From: Calocera cornea HHB12733
Lineage: Eukaryota; Basidiomycota; Dacrymycetes; Dacrymycetales; Dacrymycetaceae
DNA: 64,000 nucleotides
Direction: 5' to 3'
Assembly (NCBI GenBank): GCA_001632435.1
Contig: KV423927.1
Span: forward strand, 110,115-174,114
Positions 58,379 to 64,000 of this stretch are shown here, one piece after another (position 1 is the first letter of the stretch; each line of letters opens with the position of its first letter). The notes beneath the pieces were generated by a model, which was not told the origin of the DNA, did not search any database, and was given only the letters and a program-made list of their open reading frames with translations. Made by a program: the position numbers and the translations under genes.

Positions 58379-61300
58379 ATGAGCGAGTTTCAGGCTTTGA
58401 GGAAAGCAGACATCCTATATGGGTTGCCGGATGTCACCTTCAGTAGCGCCGCTCGTCGCAGCAAACAAATCCTACTGGCTGAAGTCGACCGTCTGGACGA
58501 TGCAGAGAAGCAGCCTCTGAGACATCTCATGGATGCAATGCTTCGAAAACGAGACGATGTCCTTTTACTTCGGAGAGCGAACAAGTCTGCTAGAGATGCT
58601 GCATCTCGAAAAAGAAGACGGGAGGAGAAAGCATTTGAATCTTCTAAACGCCTCCGCATAGCGGACGACGACGGTCGAGAAACTGGTTGGCGGATCCGTG
58701 ACGATGCCGATGTCCACCACTTCATGGATCGCTCTTCCGAAGAATGTCTGAACACCGCGATCACAGACTTTCTTACCGAAACCGGAAATGATGCAGTCGC
58801 AATGAGTTGCTGTTGCTCATGCTCTGGGGAATTTTTCAAACGAGAGATGAAATCGCTCCGCTTCCAAGATATACCCCATTCGACTTTATTGATCCCTCAA
58901 AATACACATCCGGCGCATATTCGGAATCTCCGGGACGGCATGCTTGTCAGCGATAATGCTATTACCGGTGAATATATCTGGCTATGTCAAGAATGTTGGT
59001 CGTCTCTCAACGTAGGCCAACTTCCTGCTTGGTCGTTGGCAAACCGCATGTGGATCGGCTCGACACCATCCGAAATCGGTAACCTGACAATCTCGGAACA
59101 AATGTTGATCGCACATCATTACCCTCGGGTCTTTCAGTTCAAAATGTATCCGAAGACGAAACGATCACTTTCCCAAGCAAATCCTGACTCCGTCTCTCGT
59201 GGGATGCGGGGTAACGTCATTACCTTCTCTATCGATCAATCAGAAATCGCCAAAATGCTGGAAGGGCAATTCTTTCCCCGACCGACTGCAATCCTATCTT
59301 CTGTGATTGGAATATCCTTCATCGGGCTCATGTCGTTGGAGCGAGCGAAGAAAGAATGGTTGCATAAAATGTTCACTGTTCGAAGATTCGCTGTATGGCA
59401 AGCCTTGATTTGGCTGAAATCGAATAACCGCTATTATAAGGATCTTGACCTATCTTCTGCTTCTTTCAAGCATTGTATCGCACTTCTTCCTGAAGACGAT
59501 ATACCTATCGACATTCTTGCATCCGTTCGATACGAGGATCGTAGTTTAGGAGACGACCTAGAAGACGATCACTATCATCCGGAGCGATTCGATGGGTCTA
59601 TTGGTATACATCTTATATGCGTATCCTTTTCGCGATTCTAACCGACTTTCAGATCCTGAACAAGACGCTGTTATTCCCCTTCGAGCTATCGGTGTTGAAG
59701 ATACCGATCTCACTAAATCAACGAGTACTGAAATTTTCCTGCATGGTCTCGCGCGAATGGACGATGAGCATACAGAAGGGGGTTATGCTGTACGTCACAG
59801 TCGGCTTCCTGTTAACGATTTCGGAGAGCCACGCGCCGGCATTCAGCGGGATATCACGACCAAAAACCCTTTGGCCGCAGCTTTTATCTCATTATTTCCT
59901 TATGGCGAAGGAGGACCAGAAGACGAACGAACTATCAAGGTATCTTTCAAGGAACACGCTCGCTGGTCTTTGCGCTATCATGATCGCCGCTTTCGAACTC
60001 ACCATTCATGGACCTTCGTTTGCTTCGGTATTCTACAAAAGCGTGAAGCGCTTCGCTCCGCTAGGATCCAGATGTCCAGACCAGCGTTCGTGGCTGCAAA
60101 GGAAGTCCTCGCTTCCATCGATATTAGCGATTTAAGGAAGGCCGCGGAAGAAGAAGAAGCTGGATCACCGCCTACGAATCCGTCTATATCTGCTCTTCGT
60201 CGACAGATACAAGGTCTCAGCTCCCGTGTTATGGGTTCTGATTCGTCGCGCATTGCTCTGCGGAATAACATATGGGGCACTACCTTTGCACTAGGCCCTC
60301 CAAGCATTTGGTTCACTATCACTCCTAGTGATCTACATGATCCTATCCTACAAGTCTTCGCTGGTGAAGAAATCGACCTAGATTCATTCATCTCATCCGC
60401 CGGCCCTGATCGTAACCGACGTGCTCTTAATACTGCTCAAGACCCATATGCGGCTGCCAAGTTCTTCCAGTTTATCATGCACACTTTCCTCCGATGTATC
60501 TTACGCATCGAACGAGTCGGCCACTCACACGCAAATCTGACTAGCCAAGGAGGAAAGTATCTCGCCCGCCCCAGTGGATCATCCGTTCGAACAGGTCACG
60601 GTGCTTTCGGTAAAATCAAGGCGTACTTCGCTCCCATCGAAACGCAAGGAAAATCTACTTTACACGCACATTTCTTGATATGGCTATCGAACTGTCCATC
60701 TTCATCAAGAATGAAAGAGCTGCTTCGCGACGATTTCTTTCGGAATCGCATCAGAGACTATATCAATTCGGTGGTTACAGCCGATCTTCCCGAATTAACT
60801 CCTGATCGGCTAGAATCTGTACCAAAGAATTCGGAATGCGCTTATTCCCGTCCGCCAAATCCCTCGTCGGTCCATTATAACACCATCGCCCGCTCCGCAG
60901 AGGTATCGATCGTTCGCACTGTCCAATTACACCAATGCAGTACGGACACATGTCTTCGCGAAGCTAAGGGCGGAAAATTATCCTGTAAACGACGAGCCCC
61001 TTTTCCCTTGGCGAACATAACTACTATCGAAGACACCGGTGAATGGTTTATCGCCAGGCGCCACCCATATCTTAATGGTTGGAACTCTACCATTGCACGC
61101 TCTATGAGATGTAATCACGACGTCAAGATTCTTACAAATGGTGAAGACACAAAGGATCTTGCATATTATAGCGCCAATTATGCCGCGAAGAAACAGGGCA
61201 AGTCTCACAACATGATCGGTTTACTTGCTAGCCGATTGCAGTACCACTTCGAATCAACCTCCGAAATACAATCCATTCTGGACAGGAATCGTCTGCTTCT

Positions 61301-64000
61301 TTACAGATGTTTCAATGTTCTCAACAGAGAACAAGAAAAGTCGGCTTCGCAATGCGTGATGTATATCATGGGTTGGGGTGATGTGTTACAATCCCACAAC
61401 TATGTCGCTCTACACTGGGGTACTGCGAAATCAGCATTATACAACTCTTGGCCTTATCTTCGTCGCCTCCAGTAAGTCTACCTTGTGATCATTTCGCGTG
61501 TTCTTATGTTAAAACGTGCAACGCAGATCAAGCACGCCTCCTGCTCCTTTGTTAGAAAGCGACCATTCAAGCTATCCTCAGAGTAACACATATGTTGACA
61601 ATGAGGTACTTCTTCCTTTCTTCTCCTTTTGGTTTCTTTGACCTCACCCTTATGTTTTTAGGACGTTGTATACCTAGATCGGCAACCAGCAGGAGGTTTA
61701 ACATCGGATACTTCTCAACTGCTACAATACATGCATCGCGGGCCAGATCTTGAAGGCTGGAATCTGTTAAACTTTGTCGTCAACACCTACGAAGAAAATT
61801 TGGAAGAAGACATCGAGCAGGATTCGGGTCGTCCTCGAAATCGAAGAAGTCTTTACAATGACTCTTACAAGTTCTACGCTTCACGTCGGCGTGTGCATCG
61901 TCCACTCGATCATAACACGTTGCCCAGCTTCATCGGAAAATGGCCCCCTCGGTCCGACCAAAAAAATCAATACGAGCTCTATTGTGCAAGCATGTTATTG
62001 CTATTCATGCCCTGGAGAACACTGGCTGATCTACGACCTCCTGAGTCAACTTTCCAACATATTTTCTCAATGTTCGAACTATCAGCTCCAAAAGAAGCGT
62101 TGAACATGATCAGTAATATGCAATATTTCTATGAATGTCGGGTCTCCAGACTACATCGTGCTGCAGAAACTCCGGCAGAACCATCCTCTCGTCCATCTCC
62201 AAGTCTACATGATGATTCTTCCGAATCTGACTGGAATGACGACAGTCACTCTTCTCTCCAAATCAATCTCCAGCAATGGTCTGAGACTGACTGGAAAATA
62301 CTGGAAACGTCTCGATTGCCTGAACGCGATCTAGCTTTTGGCCGGCAAGCTGTATACATAGGTGAAAAAGCCGGTCTGTTTCCACACGGCTTAATCTCAT
62401 GGATACCTGATATTGCTTATCGTTCAAATCCGGCGATTGTTCCTTCCGATGCCGATATGCTGGCTGCTTGGGATGCTGCTTTGGCGCAAAACGTACAATC
62501 TTTGACTACGTTTGTTTCTGATAGGGACGATCGTCAATATCCATTATCAGCGTCAACCTCCATCGTGCGTCTGGAAGACCTCCTACATGATTCCAGCTCT
62601 CGAATGCTGGGTGAAGATCTAGGCCTTGTTCAAGGTATCGAACCAGTGGATTACACTTCCTTGAAAACAGCACAGAAGAGAGCATATGACATCGTAAAGG
62701 ATCACTTCGACAAGACCTTTTCAGGCAGTCATCCAACACAATTACTCATGATGCTCTATGGAGAAGGCGGTACGGGAAAATCGCGGGTAATTCAAAGCAT
62801 AACAGAGCTATTCAATTCCACTTCCAGGCGAAGCTTCTTGGTCAAATCAGCTTATACCGGAATCGCCGCTTCCCTTATCGACGGCTATACCTTGCATCAT
62901 ATCGCTATGATACCAGTTCAAGCCCAAAAAAAGAAGTCCGACCAACTTTCCCGTAAAACCTTGGATAAACTCGCTTCTTTCTGGCGATACCCTTGCTATC
63001 TTATCATCGATGAAGTCTCAATGTGCTCCAAATCTTTCTTAGCGAAACTTTCAAGATCGATTTCAATCGCCAAACTAGCAATAAACAAGGATACACCAAC
63101 AGATTTGCCTTTCGGTGGCGTCAATGTCATAATCGCAGGCGATTTCCATCAGTTTCCCCCTGTGGCGGTAAGACCCACCGCTGCCTTATTTTGTCCGACA
63201 CATCCTATCAAAGACTCTGAGGAAGAGAAGATAGGAAGAAGAATCTACGAACAGTTCACGTCAGTCGTCATTCTGCGGGAGCAGTGTCGAGTTCAAGATG
63301 ATATGTGGCTTGCTTTTCTTCATCGATCAAGATATGGTCTGTGCACACATGATGACTTACAAATGCTTGAAGAACATACGATCGGTCACCCTCGATGCCC
63401 TGCCACCGACTTCACCTCCCCCCCTTGGAACGAAGCCGTCCTTATAACATCAAGACATTCTGTACGCATGCAATGGAATGATGCCGCAGTTTATCGACAT
63501 TGTTTGAACACAAAACAGACTCTGCTTATCTCCCGCGCTTTGGATACTGTTGATGGGGAGCGCGTATCTTCGTCAATCCGGTACACTATTGTCACTCAGA
63601 ATAAAGGAAAAGGGAAATCTAGGAACGAACGCGCAGGTCTCCCACAAGACGTTAGTCTCGCCATTGGTTTGGAAGTCATGGTTACCATCAACGTACATAC
63701 TGATCTAGACGTTGCAAACGGCGCTAGAGGACACATAGTTGGCATTGGTCTACATCCGGAAGAGCCTGTCATGAATGGTGAAGCCAACCGAACCATTTTA
63801 ATGTTTCCTCCCAAGTATGTACTCGTGAAGCTCAACAGAACAAAAGCAAGGCAACTACCAGGCTTGCCCGAAGGCGTGATTCCAATCAGATGTGTCGAGA
63901 AGAAATTCAAGCTTACCCTAAGCGATAATCAAGTAGTCACAGTGGTCAGATCACAACTGCCGATCACTCCAGCTTATGCTTTTACAGACTATCGGTCACA
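58379..64000 (+). CDS. Helitron Rep/PIF1-type helicase (3' end outside window)
   Basis: Exons 58379-59603, 59653-61471, 61527-61605 and 61662 to the edge are in phase and free of stops over 1,820 codons. The last exon is open for 779 codons to the end of the window. The N-terminal part has Cys pairs (AMSCCCSCSG, WLCQECW) and the segment HPAHIRNLRDGMLVSDNAI, which I recall as the DUF6570-type region that precedes Rep in fungal Helitrons. The Rep domain shows WFTITPSDLHDP, then LHAHFLIWL with the HAH metal-binding motif (residues 746-748), then YYSANYAAKK with Tyr914 and Tyr918 in Y-x3-Y spacing. The helicase shows Walker A GEGGTGKS (1408-1415), Walker B LIIDEVSM (DE at 1491-1492) and GDFHQFPP (from 1534). 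The visible end, ITPAYAFTDYRS, is a late helicase motif. All visible catalytic residues are present. The start at MSEFQALRKADILYG was chosen because the longer frame begins in leader-like sequence. Confidence 0.93.

Larger units (their letters stand above)
51860..64000 (+). mobile_element. Helitron-like rolling-circle element with companion genes (right end outside window)
   Basis: The block contains a Rep/PIF1 helicase gene characteristic of Helitrons, three further genes and a 204-bp tandem duplication, in DNA visibly AT-richer than the chromosomal part. Helitrons move by rolling-circle replication and have no terminal inverted repeats; they begin with TC and end with a hairpin plus CTRR. 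The left limit given here is only where clearly element-like repeats begin. The right end lies past the window. Whether the three companion genes are inside the element or merely next to it is inference. Confidence 0.65.

Noticed and set aside
1..64000. tRNA, rRNA or CRISPR features
   Set aside because: I looked for T-loop-like GGTTCGAA motifs with matching acceptor stems and for regularly spaced repeats. No candidate survived; CRISPR is not expected in a fungus. A covariance-model scan would be decisive.

Overview
The window is nuclear DNA of a filamentous fungus, almost certainly a mushroom-forming basidiomycete (Agaricomycetes; Polyporales is only a guess). The evidence is gene-dense DNA of high G+C, many introns of about 45-65 nt with donors such as GTGCGT, GTACGT and GTGAGC, and housekeeping genes on both strands with divergent or tail-to-tail spacing. 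There is one assembly gap of Ns at 24321-25185.

Layout of the chromosomal part (1-51.7 kb): a glutamine/proline-rich LIM protein of the paxillin-like type (minus, cut by the left edge); a 17-exon TRP-type vacuolar cation channel, YVC1; two tandem secreted carboxylesterases (minus); a 3.6-kb gene-free stretch; a large Ser/Pro-rich disordered protein; an MGRN1-type RING ubiquitin ligase whose N-terminus lies in the gap; a secreted single-pass membrane protein with a duplicated ectodomain; an intronless 824-residue mitochondrial-type protein; ribosomal protein uL15 and RNA polymerase II subunit RPB11 (divergent); the ATP synthase assembly factor ATP10; the polarity protein AFI1; a 147-residue unknown; alpha-COP; the complex I assembly factor NDUFAF2/mimitin, rebuilt here from six short exons; an F-box protein; and an MFS permease of the Dal5 type.

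From about 51.7 kb the composition becomes AT-richer and the content changes to a Helitron-like mobile element. A 204-bp tandem duplication comes first. Two plus-strand genes for Cys-rich, probably zinc-binding proteins follow, then a minus-strand gene for a protein with a basic C-terminus. Last is one Rep/helicase gene, open from 58379 to the right edge. It carries a HAH motif, a Y-x3-Y pair and a PIF1-type helicase with intact Walker A and B. No disabling lesion is visible in the Rep/helicase gene, and the three companions can be spliced into open frames (one junction in the first is unresolved), so the element may be young or still active. The companion genes are the best candidate in the window for something undescribed.

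The mitochondrial genes (ATP10, NDUFAF2, the 824-residue protein) and the traffic/polarity genes (alpha-COP, AFI1, the LIM protein) share processes but show no clustering beyond ordinary neighbourhood. Splice sites were read by eye, and most reconstructed genes close to whole codons with family-typical lengths.
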